DNA of 64,000 nucleotides from Protula sp. h YS-2021 (taxonomy: Eukaryota > Annelida > Polychaeta > Sabellida > Serpulidae), in assembly GCA_949752745.1 (NCBI GenBank), contig OX457024.1, positions 46,008,490 to 46,072,489 on the forward strand, given 5' to 3'. Both the position numbers and the translations under genes were made by a program. Positions 58,301-64,000 of this stretch are shown in pieces. Positions within the stretch are counted from its first letter, which is position 1. The number at the start of each line of letters is the position of its first letter. The notes beneath the pieces were generated by a model. That model saw nothing but the letters and a program-made list of their open reading frames with translations, searched no databases and had not been told where the DNA came from.

Positions 58301-61300
58301 ACCAAGTAATCTTGCCTCAGACAGAACTAGACTGATTTTGCTACGTTGCTGCAAAACTTACACTTGGGAGCAAACAATTATACCGCAACATATTTCAAAT
58401 TTGTAGAATTTCACATAAAGCCATTGAATTGTGAAAAGTAGTTTCACGACTTACAAAACTCACTTATTTATATGTTATATCAATATATAAGAGATATTAT
58501 GATATCGTGTAGGCAATAATTTTGTACAGGGCAAACTGAGGGATATATTGTGTTAATCGTGTTTAAAAAATTCTACCTGTATGTAACAATGATGAGCACA
58601 CATTTCAAGTGTTAATCCTCCATCTGGTATGACGGAAGCATACGGAAGATCCCTAGCCTCGGGACTGTCTGCATAGCAGCCAATAGAATAATACGAATAG
58701 CGACCTGGAGAGGAAAAGTTAAACCTTATATCACCCTGGAATTTCATAGCAAGCTGACACACAAATATAATTACTGGTTATGTATTGGTTAATATCAGTA
58801 ATATCTTATGTATTGTCAGAATATTCAAACATCTTTTTACTCCGCAGATTCTGCGAAAACAACACTCATAAAAGAGAGGAATTACTTTTTACAATATGTT
58901 CAACAATCAACCTCTACGGCGGTTCAGTCTGTTATGTATAATGCCCTTTTACTCCGCAAACCTGCTGGGGATTCCATGAAAATAATTCTCATAAAAGAGC
59001 GAAACTAATTCTAAAAATATCCATCCGCTCTGTGTTTATACATAACAGCTAGATCTCATCAGAGGTCAGCTGTGTTATAGCAAATTATAGTTATAGCAAC
59101 TACCCTTACGTAAGTGTCATATATTGCTCAAGTCTGATTTCGGAAACATACTAACTGTACTTGGGATCGCTACACTAAGTTTATCAGACCTCGACCTGTG
59201 GTTGAAGAGGCATCAATTGTAGTACAGTTATGATTACAAACTACAGACTAATAATAATCAGAATTTAACCAGAATAATATCAGAGAATTATCGAAAGCCC
59301 ATTCGCATATGTTTACAAGAATCAGTCTCAACATAAATTAATAAGATACTAACAAGTCTATGTTACAAACCTGGACATGCACTAATGTCCCAGCGCATAG
59401 AGATATGGGCATACCATTCTGTCGGACGGACACGAACATGACGTGCCTGGAAGTCTGGGTCAAAATAGTTAGTCCTTTTGGTATTTTTGTCCCAACTCGT
59501 GGTGAACGTTTTCTAACAAAATGCAGAAACAATTGAAGGCATGTATTTGCATTTATAACGCATTTATACTCTTTTCTTATAATCTTTAGGTAACCACCCT
59601 CGGTGGCCCAGTGTTTAGAGTGTCCGCCTCGAGACTGGAAGATCGTGCATTCAAACCGCGGTCGGGCCATACCTAAGACTTAAAAATTGGGACTCCTCCT
59701 TGCTACCCATTGAGGAACTCCACATGTAAGGGCTAGAAGGAGGGCTGGAAAACCCATTTCAGTATAATGTGGCAGGGGGATCCCGACATGACCAAGCAGT
59801 TGAAAGAGATCTACAGAACAATACAATACAATACTAGATGCTCGAGAAGCATGAATCCGCCGGGTTCGCGCAAATTGTATACCTGATTATGATGTTCCTG
59901 TGAACAACTGTTCCAAAGAACACCATACAGCCTTGTGGTAAGTGAAGTAGAGGTTTGTAGAGCCAGTGGTACATGGTTGATTTGGTGTGAAGATAATAAT
60001 CAATCCACCCACTAATGCGGCCTGTAGGCGCGTGAGAGCGATATGTGTTATGCTCATTCCTAATTCATTCCTGACAATTTTAGTCGGATCCGGTCGAATC
60101 CTGGTCACTGCACTGCGGGATGCTTAGGAGCAGCCCTGGGTAAAATCTGAAATCAATCCACCCACTAATGCGGGCTGTAGGCGCGCGAGACTGATGTGTG
60201 TTATGCAAAGTCCTTATTCAGTGTCTGCAATTTTTTAAAGTTTTGCCATTTTGGCAATTTTGCTCGGATCCGGTCGAATCCTGGCCACTGCACTGCGGGA
60301 TGCTTAGGAGCAGCCCTGGGTAAAATCTTAAATCAATCCACCCACTAATGCGGGCTGTAGGCGCGTGAGACTGAAATTGCACAGACGGACAGATGGACAG
60401 ACGGACAGACGGACAGACGGACGGACAGACAGACGGACAGAATGAAAACTATATCCGTCCGGTTCCCGGCGGATAATAATCTTTTGGTATCATCTGCATG
60501 CTATTTGTATATTAAAATATGATTTATATTTAAAGTTTGAGGCAGTGAGAAGTGTGACTTACTGCTTCGGTTTCTCCGAGTGGTATATAGTCGTACCAAT
60601 GCTCGTCATCATAACTGTACTGCACTTGATACCTTTTCACCCATTGGTCATAATCGGATCGACCTTGTGTTGTAATCCCACGTATGGTCAGTGTATGCCC
60701 GAAATCAGCCTTGAGGAATAATATAAATGTTGTTTACTTCGGGTGCACTGCAGACTATTCAATAATGTGTCATAATCAGTGGGTGACTAAATCATTTATT
60801 TCATGATTGCCAGTGCAGTATGCAGCATTTTGGCTGGTAGATATGCCCGGTAGAAACGCACAGCCGTACTTACAGCTTTTCCAGTACCAAAAACTGTCAC
60901 GCTAGGCACAACTGAAGGTATATACTTGATATCGTCATAACAACGTAACTAGCAACAGCAAACGTCGCAGAGGAGTTGAAAAAATATAATTTATTCTTTA
61001 TATAAGCGCAGTTGGAACCCAATTTTCTCCTGTTCAAGCAATGGCCGATTACTTAAAACTGAGAAACTTATTTAGGTCAAACCTTATTTGTCTTCAAAAA
61101 TGGTCTTTCTATCTCCCCATCGTTTTTAATGCGGTTTTGAAATCAGTCATTGTATTATCAGAAGGTTCAAGTAATGGTTACAGTTCGCATTCGGGGCTGC
61201 CACTTTTTGTCTAAGAAAAGGTCTTAGTAAATCTCAGATCTGAAATGGGTAGGTGGCATTCTAATGCCACCTCTAAAATACTTTTGCGTACCATCCTTTT

Positions 61301-64000
61301 TCGCTCTAAACTTTATTTTTGGTTTCTGGAGGTCTTTTTCTGTTAGCTTCATTGGGGCTCTGAATGTGGGTTTGACCCCCCAGACATACTATCTTAGGTC
61401 AATATCCACTTCTGTTTTGATTGGGTAATACCTTTTCCATGTGTGTACATAGTTAATAATAGCACGGGGTTTCTCATTGCTTTGCTATCGCTAGCGTTGA
61501 AATGTTAAATAACTAATTTTATGTGATAGAAATTTATTTGCGAATATATTTGCACCAAAAACCATGTAATAAAAATAAAATCACATTCGCGTCTGGACTG
61601 ACCCGGGACCCTCCCTTAACCTTGCGCACTATTCACCCTGCTTTCTTGTTCTGCTACCATTGCAGAGGCTGCGAGAGGACTTTTCCTATCAGTCCGTCCG
61701 CATGTATGATTTTTCTATGGTGGCTACCAGCTACTGGAAGGTTTTTGGAATCACTTCACAAGTTTTTGTGGCTTAACATTCTATATGTATATGTTCATAT
61801 ATTTAAAAACTGTGTCAACTCCTGTCACTCAAATTAAAAACGGAAAAATTTCATTGTTAAGACTACATTTATATATAATTAAAACGTTGTCCCGGGATGT
61901 TTTAAATGTAGGGCTGGAGTTACATCAATAGAAAATAATTCAAATAGTGATAACAGAATACGTTATTTAAGGATTTACTTATAACATACTCGATTTATTT
62001 TATCTCAATAATGGAATTAAGAGGGTTCTTGTAGTTTGACTTTCATGTTTGTATAACGATTAGTATATGGCTTTGAATTTCGAGGAACCTGTTTCGAATG
62101 ACAACATTTAATGTATTTAATCTGTAATGAAGAAAACCAACCATCGTTCTCTTTTTCAGATTGTATATTAGCATTGCATTTAAAAAAGAAACGTTTAAAA
62201 GAAACAATACTACGTATTTTATCAATTCTAATTCTAACAGTGGATCACTATTTAGAGTGGACAATAAAAATGACAGTCAGTCAAACAATCGTGATAAATA
62301 TCTACCTTTAGCCACTGATTTTGGTCGTTTTCCTTTGAACTCCATGCACCGGTTTGTCCACCATCAGCTTGCGTATCTAATCTGGAGCGTGAGGGACCAT
62401 GATTTGAATTCCAGCTGCTTGATGCTGTCAGACTCTCGTCAGGAATGCTGTAGCTACTTCCGGAAATCACATGACTTACCTGACACCAGTAAATACATAT
62501 GAAGTAGTTCATGAAACCACCTGTCATGTTGTGCATGAAATCATATATGAAGTAGTTCATAAAATAACATGTGAAGTAGTTCATGAAATCACATATGAAG
62601 TAACTCGAAAAGCTGGAACATATAATCCTGATGTGCTTTTGTTTTCCATAAATAATCGCCTTTGTTATGAAAAATTCACATTTTACAAAAGCTTCTAGGA
62701 AAATGATATTTATTTCATTGCTATGTTTGACAAAAAAAACTTGATCTAAATATTCAAAGGATGCACAAAAGAAGAACAGTTTAATTTGGTTGTACAAAAG
62801 CAGCGTTACCAACACTGTTGGTTTTTTGGTCGCGTTTATATTCAAGTCGCTAAGATACAAAGATAAAAACAAGATGGCAATATGATGACACAGATTAAAT
62901 TCTTTTTCGTTTTTTGTATGATGTAAATACAATTACAACAAGGTTTGAAATGTATCTTTACAAGCGTATAGTGTGAAGTTATTATTATCTTTACCAGAGA
63001 GACGTTTTTGTTGAGAAAATTTTAACAGGGAGTGTAAAGAAATTTTATTGACTTTCGGAATTCAATGCACTAAATTAAGTTAATTTTAAAATCTGAGAAC
63101 AGTTAACATGTCATTTTGAATTACATGTGTGACTGAAATGCAATGTAAATCTTAAATAAACAGCAATTATAACTTCGAAACGCTACAATTCCAGTACAAG
63201 TTTTTTATAAACTACATTACAACCATATTGAAAATTTATAGCTTCAGCATCAAGTTTTTCTTTCATAGCAAAACTTCATATAATGAGCAGATTCAAGTGA
63301 AAGTCTCACTTTGCATCCTGGAATACAAGCCAATACTTCAACTCGCATAGCTTTTCCATCTTGGTATTGCTCTGGAATAATTCGTATCATTTTCGCCGCT
63401 ACTTCTGCTCGTAACGTATTGTATACCACGTCTTGGTTGTTAGTGTTTCCTGTGAAAATCTGATGGTAAAAGTATAATATCTCGATCATTAAAATCGCAA
63501 ACGGGCATTAATCTGCGTGTCTTAGCAACATGCTAAAACAAAGCAAAAAAATGTACCATGATTTTAATATTCTATTTAAATTAAAAAGACACCTAAGGTT
63601 TCACATGCAAAGGTAAACCCAGAACAGAACAGCTAATAGTTATGGTATTGCATGCCCAGTTGTCAATATTTCAGACAGTCGCACAGAACCATTGCAAAGA
63701 ATACAACAATACCGCAACAAACCTACCTTTAACTTTGCATAAAAACAGAGCTGCGCTTCTTTTAAATAATAAAAATAACCAAATATAATAAGGATTTCCA
63801 AAATGGAGAGGTGATTCTTCTCAAATGCGCGATTAGGAAAAATGTGGCCTCATAATATTTTAAGTAACAGATTGATATTTATAGTAATCCATCGACTCGC
63901 CTTACCTTGGTTTCGCCATATGGCTCCATGTAGGTCTCCCACTTGTCTTCATATAGGCTATTTGGATCGTAATACATCAGCCTGAACGTTTTGACATATC
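29097..64000 (-). CDS. Gene A: multi-CTLD receptor with F5/8C and WSC domains (5' partial)
   Basis: Thirty exons joined by GT-AG introns give 1,489 residues in one continuous frame ending in TAA; the 5' end lies beyond the right edge. Order, with residues counted from the first full codon: F5/8C second part (1-81), complete F5/8C (82-235), WSC (about 240-331), CTLD1 (about 337-465), CTLD2 (480-596), CTLD3 (625-755), CTLD4 (772-907), CTLD5 (930-1057), CTLD6 (1070-1208), CTLD7 (1222-1357), Thr/Ser/Pro stalk (1359-1416), transmembrane helix (about 1427-1449) and a roughly 40-residue tail. The product should be a type I surface protein binding glycans through its CTLDs. It resembles mannose-receptor-family proteins in its CTLD run, single transmembrane helix and tyrosine-motif tail, but carries F5/8C and WSC modules instead of ricin-type and FN2 domains. 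Exon boundaries come from splice consensus and phase, not transcripts. Confidence 0.88.
29614..29736 (-). CDS. Gene A exon 29: transmembrane helix
   Basis: Residues 1417-1458. The hydrophobic run from [20 protein letters not shown] to VVY is followed by KRKQFLK, a basic stop-transfer sequence. This gives a type I orientation with the tail inside. It is phase 1 at both ends. Confidence 0.93.
29996..30169 (-). CDS. Gene A exon 28: Thr/Ser/Pro-rich stalk
   Basis: Residues 1359-1417. It is dominated by Thr, Ser and Pro (for example [17 protein letters not shown] and [15 protein letters not shown]). This suggests an O-glycosylated mucin-like stalk lifting the lectin domains off the membrane. It is phase 1 at both ends. 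Confidence 0.88.
30334..30507 (-). CDS. Gene A exon 27: CTLD7, C-terminal part
   Basis: Residues 1301-1359. [42 protein letters not shown] and GFICM complete the membrane-proximal CTLD. The site is EPS/WND, one residue from the canonical EPN/WND. It is phase 1 at both ends. Confidence 0.93.
30653..30925 (-). CDS. Gene A exon 26: CTLD7, N-terminal two thirds
   Basis: Residues 1210-1301. [42 protein letters not shown] and [11 protein letters not shown] lie in one 273-nt exon, merging parts that are separate exons in the other CTLDs. It is phase 1 at both ends. Confidence 0.92.
31149..31848. mobile_element. pogo/Tigger-like miniature element
   Basis: The ends CAGTAAAACCCCG... and ...CGAGGTTTTACTG form terminal inverted repeats, flanked by TA on both sides (31147-31148, 31849-31850), the target duplication of the Tc1/mariner-pogo superfamily. 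GTCCCTAAT / ATTAGGGAC and AGAGGGGTGTCC words repeat inside. There is no transposase ORF, so it is non-autonomous. It lies in the gene A intron just before exon 26. Confidence 0.75.
31941..32100 (-). CDS. Gene A exon 25: CTLD6, C-terminal part
   Basis: Residues 1157-1210. [32 protein letters not shown] and SICRI complete a CTLD with a QPD (galactose-type) motif. The in-frame acceptor is GTCAG|TTT. The join to exon 24 is in phase, but it shortens the usual loop between WIGL and F.W.D by a few residues. An undetected small exon in the long intron is possible. Confidence 0.82.
32340..32490. repeat. Fragment of the CAACGTTG/GACGTC-rich repeat family
   Basis: CACTCGACATAGGGTCAACG, GGAAGTCGAAACAACA and AACGTTCAATCA match the first quarter of the elements at 48792 and 43140. 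Confidence 0.5.
32500..35350. other. Intronic region, no recognised gene
   Basis: Moderate GC in places (33700-34050, 34480-34740) but no frame gives a known domain, and stops interrupt all long frames. A decayed mobile element is possible. Confidence 0.4.
35358..35590. repeat. Dispersed GTTTAGCGTC...CTTACGCCA repeat
   Basis: TTTCTTTGGTGTTTAGCGTC opens and GTCGCCTCTTACGCCATGCA plus CCCCACCCCACAGG closes a short non-coding element of a type I associate with molluscan and other lophotrochozoan genomes. The family is recalled, not searched. Confidence 0.5.
36460..36870 (-). CDS. Unrecognised 136-codon ORF, possible mobile-element remnant
   Basis: The longest non-repetitive ORF outside the two receptor genes. 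It is hydrophilic and Gln/His-rich ([20 protein letters not shown]) then Ser/Thr/Pro-rich ([14 protein letters not shown]), with no domain I know. It lies in an 8.5 kb intron of gene A. It could be a fragment of a retroelement gag-like protein or a chance ORF. Confidence 0.25.
   Translation of the reverse strand: MNPVHEPQVISKARLLLATDTVPLRGFDPMLSPEKDQHLRKFQQQQTGVRHADRHADHLHQTFTNTGRPSPPVALALATRNVVNPLLGQKELFPQDEVEWLNEESSASPQDISFIAKPTTTEPQASTGPTLLSLQP
36880..38100. other. Intronic region without recognised genes
   Basis: Sequence between the 136-codon ORF and the minisatellite. No domain-like ORF or repeat was recognised. Confidence 0.4.
38110..39690. repeat. 51-bp minisatellite, about 31 copies
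   Basis: The core GCATGTTTATTTAACTTGCG is followed by TTGATGCGCGGTTCGCATTT and CGGACCAGTGC. The period is 51 bp in well-preserved copies (for example 38371, 38422, 38473) and a few bases off in others. It lies in the long intron between exons 24 and 25 of gene A. Because 51 is a multiple of three, a 220-codon plus-strand ORF with a 17-residue repeat (38268-38930) stays open. Confidence 0.9.
40582..40720 (-). CDS. Gene A exon 24: CTLD6, central part
   Basis: Residues 1110-1156. [16 protein letters not shown] and [10 protein letters not shown] are clear CTLD elements. The start at 40720 (acceptor GAAG) is the one compatible with the phase-2 donor of exon 23. A downstream CAG at about 40711 would shift the frame, and a second AG three bases into the exon is equally in phase. 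The next exon found is 8.5 kb away. Confidence 0.8.
41879..42032 (-). CDS. Gene A exon 23: linker and start of CTLD6
   Basis: Residues 1059-1110. A Glu/Pro/Gln linker ([10 protein letters not shown]) precedes [20 protein letters not shown] and [10 protein letters not shown]. The donor GTAAGT leaves phase 2. Confidence 0.88.
43140..43900. mobile_element. CAACGTTG/GACGTC-rich element, copy 1
   Basis: Colinear with 48792-49538 over about 750 bp: matching AACGTCTGCCTT, GACAATCATAATGTG, CACCCTTGGGTCA-type and TTCAAAGGGAC blocks in the same order. Its ends are too eroded to show clear inverted repeats. It lies in the gene A intron between exons 22 and 23. Confidence 0.65.
44022..44121 (-). CDS. 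Gene A exon 22: CTLD5, C-terminal part
   Basis: Residues 1026-1059. [17 protein letters not shown] and RYICMT end CTLD5. With EPN in exon 21 this is the second complete mannose-type site of gene A. It is 100 nt, phase 0 to 1. Confidence 0.9.
44951..45096 (-). CDS. Gene A exon 21: CTLD5, central part
   Basis: Residues 977-1025. [19 protein letters not shown] and [14 protein letters not shown] give the WIG core and an EPN motif. It runs phase 1 to phase 0, donor GTAAGG. Confidence 0.92.
45203..45308. repeat. (CT)n microsatellite
   Basis: About 100 bp of CT dinucleotide, starting some 30 nt into the intron after the gene A exon 20 donor. Confidence 0.95.
45341..45601 (-). CDS. Gene A exon 20: end of CTLD4, linker, start of CTLD5
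   Basis: Residues 890-977. GPWSHLHC and YSYICKK close CTLD4, with WSH in place of WND. The linker has [37 protein letters not shown] and [10 protein letters not shown] open CTLD5. The donor GTGAGT is about 30 nt from a long (CT)n/(AG)n microsatellite in the intron. Confidence 0.92.
46204..46304 (-). CDS. Gene A exon 19: CTLD4, sugar-loop exon
   Basis: Residues 856-890. [12 protein letters not shown] and [14 protein letters not shown] follow exon 18. QPN resembles the galactose-type QPD but lacks the aspartate. It ends in phase 1 at GTACAA. Confidence 0.88.
46743..46804 (-). CDS. Gene A exon 18: CTLD4, WIGL exon
   Basis: Residues 836-856. This 62-nt exon is too short to stand out as an ORF. 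It encodes [15 protein letters not shown], the CTLD core strand. Acceptor ATTTCAG, donor GTAAAA, phase 0 to 2. Both flanking phases fit. Confidence 0.85.
48152..48272 (-). CDS. Gene A exon 17: CTLD4, N-terminal part
   Basis: Residues 795-835. [20 protein letters not shown] and [10 protein letters not shown] are the W.DA...C and L.SI.S..E segments. It runs phase 2 to phase 0. Confidence 0.92.
48792..49538. mobile_element. CAACGTTG/GACGTC-rich element, copy 2, with 11-bp terminal inverted repeats
   Basis: It begins CCCAGTGAACA and ends TGTTCACTGGG, a perfect 11-bp inverted repeat 747 bp apart, with internal AACGTTG and GACGTC words. No ORF of transposase size and no clear target duplication. 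It is intronic between gene A exons 16 and 17. Confidence 0.65.
49683..49797 (-). CDS. Gene A exon 16: linker and start of CTLD4
   Basis: Residues 757-795. A linker with [13 protein letters not shown] precedes [18 protein letters not shown]. The acceptor is GCTAG and the donor GTTTAG, leaving phase 2. Confidence 0.88.
50047..50264 (-). CDS. Gene A exon 15: CTLD3, C-terminal part
   Basis: Residues 684-757. [37 protein letters not shown] and SYICK complete CTLD3 in one exon. The intron found between these segments in CTLD1 and CTLD5 is absent. NPT and WQN replace EPN and WND. Confidence 0.92.
50606..50736 (-). CDS. Gene A exon 14: CTLD3, N-terminal part
   Basis: Residues 641-684. [10 protein letters not shown] and [16 protein letters not shown] are a textbook CTLD segment. 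It runs phase 0 to phase 2, donor GTAAGT. Confidence 0.92.
51255..51290. repeat. Poly(A) tract
   Basis: A run of over 30 A, about 50 nt into the intron after gene A exon 13. A shorter run lies at about 46954-46975. Confidence 0.9.
51339..51538 (-). CDS. Gene A exon 13: end of CTLD2, linker, start of CTLD3
   Basis: Residues 574-640. [18 protein letters not shown] ends CTLD2, with WLD in place of WND. A Thr/Pro linker ([15 protein letters not shown]) leads into [14 protein letters not shown], the opening of CTLD3. One exon spanning two domains is unlike the separate modules of gene B. Confidence 0.9.
51737..52020. repeat. ~150-bp tandem repeat, two copies
   Basis: TTTCCAGAAAACACCTGCTA near 51738 and TTTCCAGAAAACGCCTCCTA near 51881 start matching units, each with TTTGGCAC, GTCGTG(G/A)AATC and CAAGGTCAAGGTCA. 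Confidence 0.7.
52170..52460. repeat. ~139-bp satellite, two copies (same unit as 26000-26960)
   Basis: GGTCAAGGTCAAAAACCGGA and TTATCTCGGAAACGGTTAGA appear twice at a 139-bp spacing. It is in the gene A intron between exons 12 and 13. Confidence 0.8.
53102..53247 (-). CDS. Gene A exon 12: CTLD2, central part
   Basis: Residues 525-574. [21 protein letters not shown] and [12 protein letters not shown] correspond to the E..FL, WIGL and NW...P elements. WTDL replaces WIGL and NPG replaces EPN, so the sugar site is not canonical. Confidence 0.87.
54177..54298 (-). CDS. Gene A exon 11: CTLD2, N-terminal part
   Basis: Residues 485-525. [25 protein letters not shown] and AVLTRIED follow the usual W....CY.F, W...R..C and L..I pattern. 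The donor GTATGT leaves phase 2. Confidence 0.88.
54693..54812 (-). CDS. Gene A exon 10: end of CTLD1 and Pro-rich linker
   Basis: Residues 445-484. GTWNDAPC and AYVCKK complete CTLD1. WND pairs with EPN in exon 9 to give a complete canonical calcium site 2. A linker with [11 protein letters not shown] follows, then the first cysteine of CTLD2. Confidence 0.92.
54926..55310. repeat. (GA)n microsatellite with interruptions
   Basis: About 385 bp of GA dinucleotide with GGGAGA and AACTAGAG interruptions, in the intron between gene A exons 9 and 10, about 110 nt upstream of the exon 10 acceptor. Open frames on both strands here are artefacts. Confidence 0.95.
55489..55640 (-). CDS. Gene A exon 9: CTLD1, central part
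   Basis: Residues 394-444. HGWIGLH, EWSDF, EYTNW and [16 protein letters not shown] are the WIGL core and the calcium/sugar loop. EPN is the mannose-type ligand motif. It runs phase 1 to phase 0, donor GTACGA. Confidence 0.92.
55732..56139. mobile_element. Probable MITE with ~29-bp inverted ends
   Basis: GTCGAAAGTGGCGAGTGCGA near 55732 and its imperfect reverse complement ending TTACCACTTTCGAC near 56139 face each other about 400 bp apart. CGACATTTCGT words continue outward on the left. No target duplication was identified, so limits are approximate. Confidence 0.5.
56420..56605 (-). CDS. Gene A exon 8: CTLD1, N-terminal part
   Basis: Residues 332-394. After a short APTTL linker come [24 protein letters not shown] and [13 protein letters not shown], the C..Y....KC, W.DA...C and LASI elements of a long-form C-type lectin fold. 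The donor GTAATC is weak, but it is the one that keeps phase 1 for exon 9. Confidence 0.88.
57100..57245. repeat. CATTTTGTCC(G)TTGC short tandem repeat
   Basis: About eight copies of CCATTTTGTCCGTTG-like units, 14-17 bp each, on the plus strand in the gene A intron between exons 7 and 8. Confidence 0.75.
57733..57892 (-). CDS. Gene A exon 7: WSC domain, second half
   Basis: Residues 279-332. [20 protein letters not shown] and [20 protein letters not shown] (20 residues each) supply the ECFCG, C..PC and ICGG core and the remaining five cysteines of the WSC fold. It runs phase 0 to phase 1. Exons 6 and 7 therefore form a symmetric class 1-1 module. Confidence 0.92.
58577..58704 (-). CDS. Gene A exon 6: WSC domain, first half
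   Basis: Residues 236-278. It reads [16 protein letters not shown], then [13 protein letters not shown]. The opening GCYAD and the M(C)...C.. pair are the first three cysteines of the eight-cysteine WSC fold, a putative carbohydrate-binding module. It follows F5/8C exon 5 directly, with almost no linker. Confidence 0.9.
59371..59512 (-). CDS. Gene A exon 5: second F5/8C domain, C-terminal part
   Basis: Residues 189-236. [29 protein letters not shown] and the closing ISACPG end the domain. It runs phase 0 to phase 1, so the next module begins at a phase-1 boundary. The donor is GTTTGT. Confidence 0.88.
59592..59835 (+). mobile_element. tRNA-derived SINE
   Basis: The head GGTGGCCCAGTGTTTAGAGT matches a Pol III A box (TGGCCCAGTGTT), and GCATTCAAACC, some 35 nt on, resembles a B box. 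An unrelated body follows, ending in an ACAAT-repeat tail. It lies in a gene A intron just upstream of exon 5, opposite in orientation to the gene. Confidence 0.7.
59990..60380. repeat. Tandem repeat, three copies of a 155-180-bp unit
   Basis: AATCCACCCACTAATGCGG near 59998, 60154 and 60336, each followed by CTGTAGGCGCG. The blocks GGTCGAATCCTGG and CTGCACTGCGGGATGCTTAG recur between them. Confidence 0.75.
60383..60440. repeat. GACGGACA microsatellite
   Basis: Alternating GACGGACA, GACAGACG and GATGGACA units directly after the tandem repeat, probably its simple-sequence tail. Confidence 0.85.
60563..60709 (-). CDS. Gene A exon 4: second F5/8C domain, central part
   Basis: Residues 140-188. 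GITTQGR followed by [18 protein letters not shown] is the hallmark central segment of F5/8C domains (I.TQGR ... WV..Y.v.yS.D...W). It is 147 nt, phase 0 at both ends, with a strong GTAAGT donor. Confidence 0.92.
61000..62240. other. Gene A intron without recognised features
   Basis: AT-rich sequence between exons 4 and 3. ORFs such as 61523-61837 match no domain. Confidence 0.5.
62306..62479 (-). CDS. Gene A exon 3: second F5/8C domain, N-terminal part
   Basis: Residues 82-139. It contains the domain start with [15 protein letters not shown] and the [13 protein letters not shown] stretch, like the family's I.ASS...ARL...W....QWLQVD pattern. It is 174 nt, phase 0 at both ends. The usual VDLG strand is split by the intron. 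A 24-bp tandem repeat sits immediately upstream of the acceptor and keeps the reading frame open into the intron. Confidence 0.9.
62495..62610. repeat. 24-bp tandem repeat abutting the exon 3 acceptor of gene A
   Basis: GAAGTAGTTCATGAAAT-type units start at 62501, 62549, 62573 and 62597, with a diverged one at about 62525. On the gene strand the repeat stays open as an 8-residue pattern (YFICDFMN) running into exon 3. Confidence 0.8.
63310..63459 (-). CDS. Gene A exon 2: F5/8C domain, C-terminal part
   Basis: Residues 32-81. [19 protein letters not shown] and [10 protein letters not shown] match the family pattern of an F.GN loop, an AR.IRI.P strand and a closing cysteine. The acceptor is ATCAG and the donor GTGAGA. 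It is 150 nt, phase 0 at both ends. Confidence 0.9.
63906..64000 (-). CDS. Gene A exon 1 (partial): F5/8C domain, middle part
   Basis: Residues 1-31. The exon runs off the right edge. It encodes the [11 protein letters not shown] and DKWETY stretches typical of the central beta strands of a discoidin (F5/8 type C) domain. It ends in phase 0 at a GTAAGG donor. Confidence 0.85.

Noticed and set aside
59592..59665. Possible tRNA gene
   Set aside because: A-box and B-box-like words are present, but no cloverleaf is evident and the sequence continues into a SINE body.
62252..62932. 226-codon minus-strand ORF
   Set aside because: Only 62306-62479 is a real exon; the rest is intron held open by the 24-bp repeat.

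Overview
This is metazoan nuclear DNA: AT-rich, intron-dense, full of interspersed and tandem repeats, with short GT-AG exons (43 to 273 nt) carrying typical animal extracellular modules. The repeats (dispersed GTTTAGCGTC...CTTACGCCA-type sequence, GACCTTGACCTCC satellites, a tRNA-derived SINE, pogo/Tigger-like and other miniature DNA elements) resemble those of lophotrochozoans, most likely a mollusc. That placement is an inference from repeat style, not from a marker gene.

All supported protein-coding exons lie on the minus strand and join into two large, same-orientation C-type lectin (CTLD) receptor genes. I reverse-complemented each candidate exon, placed GT donors and AG acceptors, and followed the codon phase. 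Both chains stay in frame: 30 exons (1,489 residues plus stop) for gene A and 22 exons (989 residues) for gene B.

Gene A (about 64000 down to 29097) enters from the right edge. Its visible order is F5/8C (second part), F5/8C, WSC, seven CTLDs, a Thr/Ser/Pro stalk, one transmembrane helix, and a short tail with NPLY and YVDV motifs. Gene B (23647 down to 1730, continuing past the left edge) starts with a signal peptide and runs through five CTLDs into two F5/8C domains. A is cut at its N-terminal side and B at its C-terminal side, both inside F5/8C arrays. The simplest reading is two tandem paralogues sharing one architecture: signal peptide, CTLDs, F5/8C array, WSC, CTLDs, transmembrane helix, endocytic tail. 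They would be mannose-receptor-like multi-lectin endocytic or recognition receptors with extra F5/8C and WSC modules.

Layout from left to right: 1-1729, degenerate satellite and intron; 1730-12158, gene B F5/8C and CTLD exons; 12159-20997, an 8.8 kb gene B intron with two palindromic mobile-element-like structures; 20998-23647, first CTLD and signal peptide of B; 23648-29096, intergenic DNA with a 138-bp satellite; 29097-32100, the 3' end of gene A; 32101-40581, an 8.5 kb intron with a pogo/Tigger-like MITE, a possible mobile-element remnant and a 51-bp minisatellite; 40582-64000, remaining gene A exons with further repeats in the introns. I found no tRNA or rRNA genes, no CRISPR array and no bacterial-type features.
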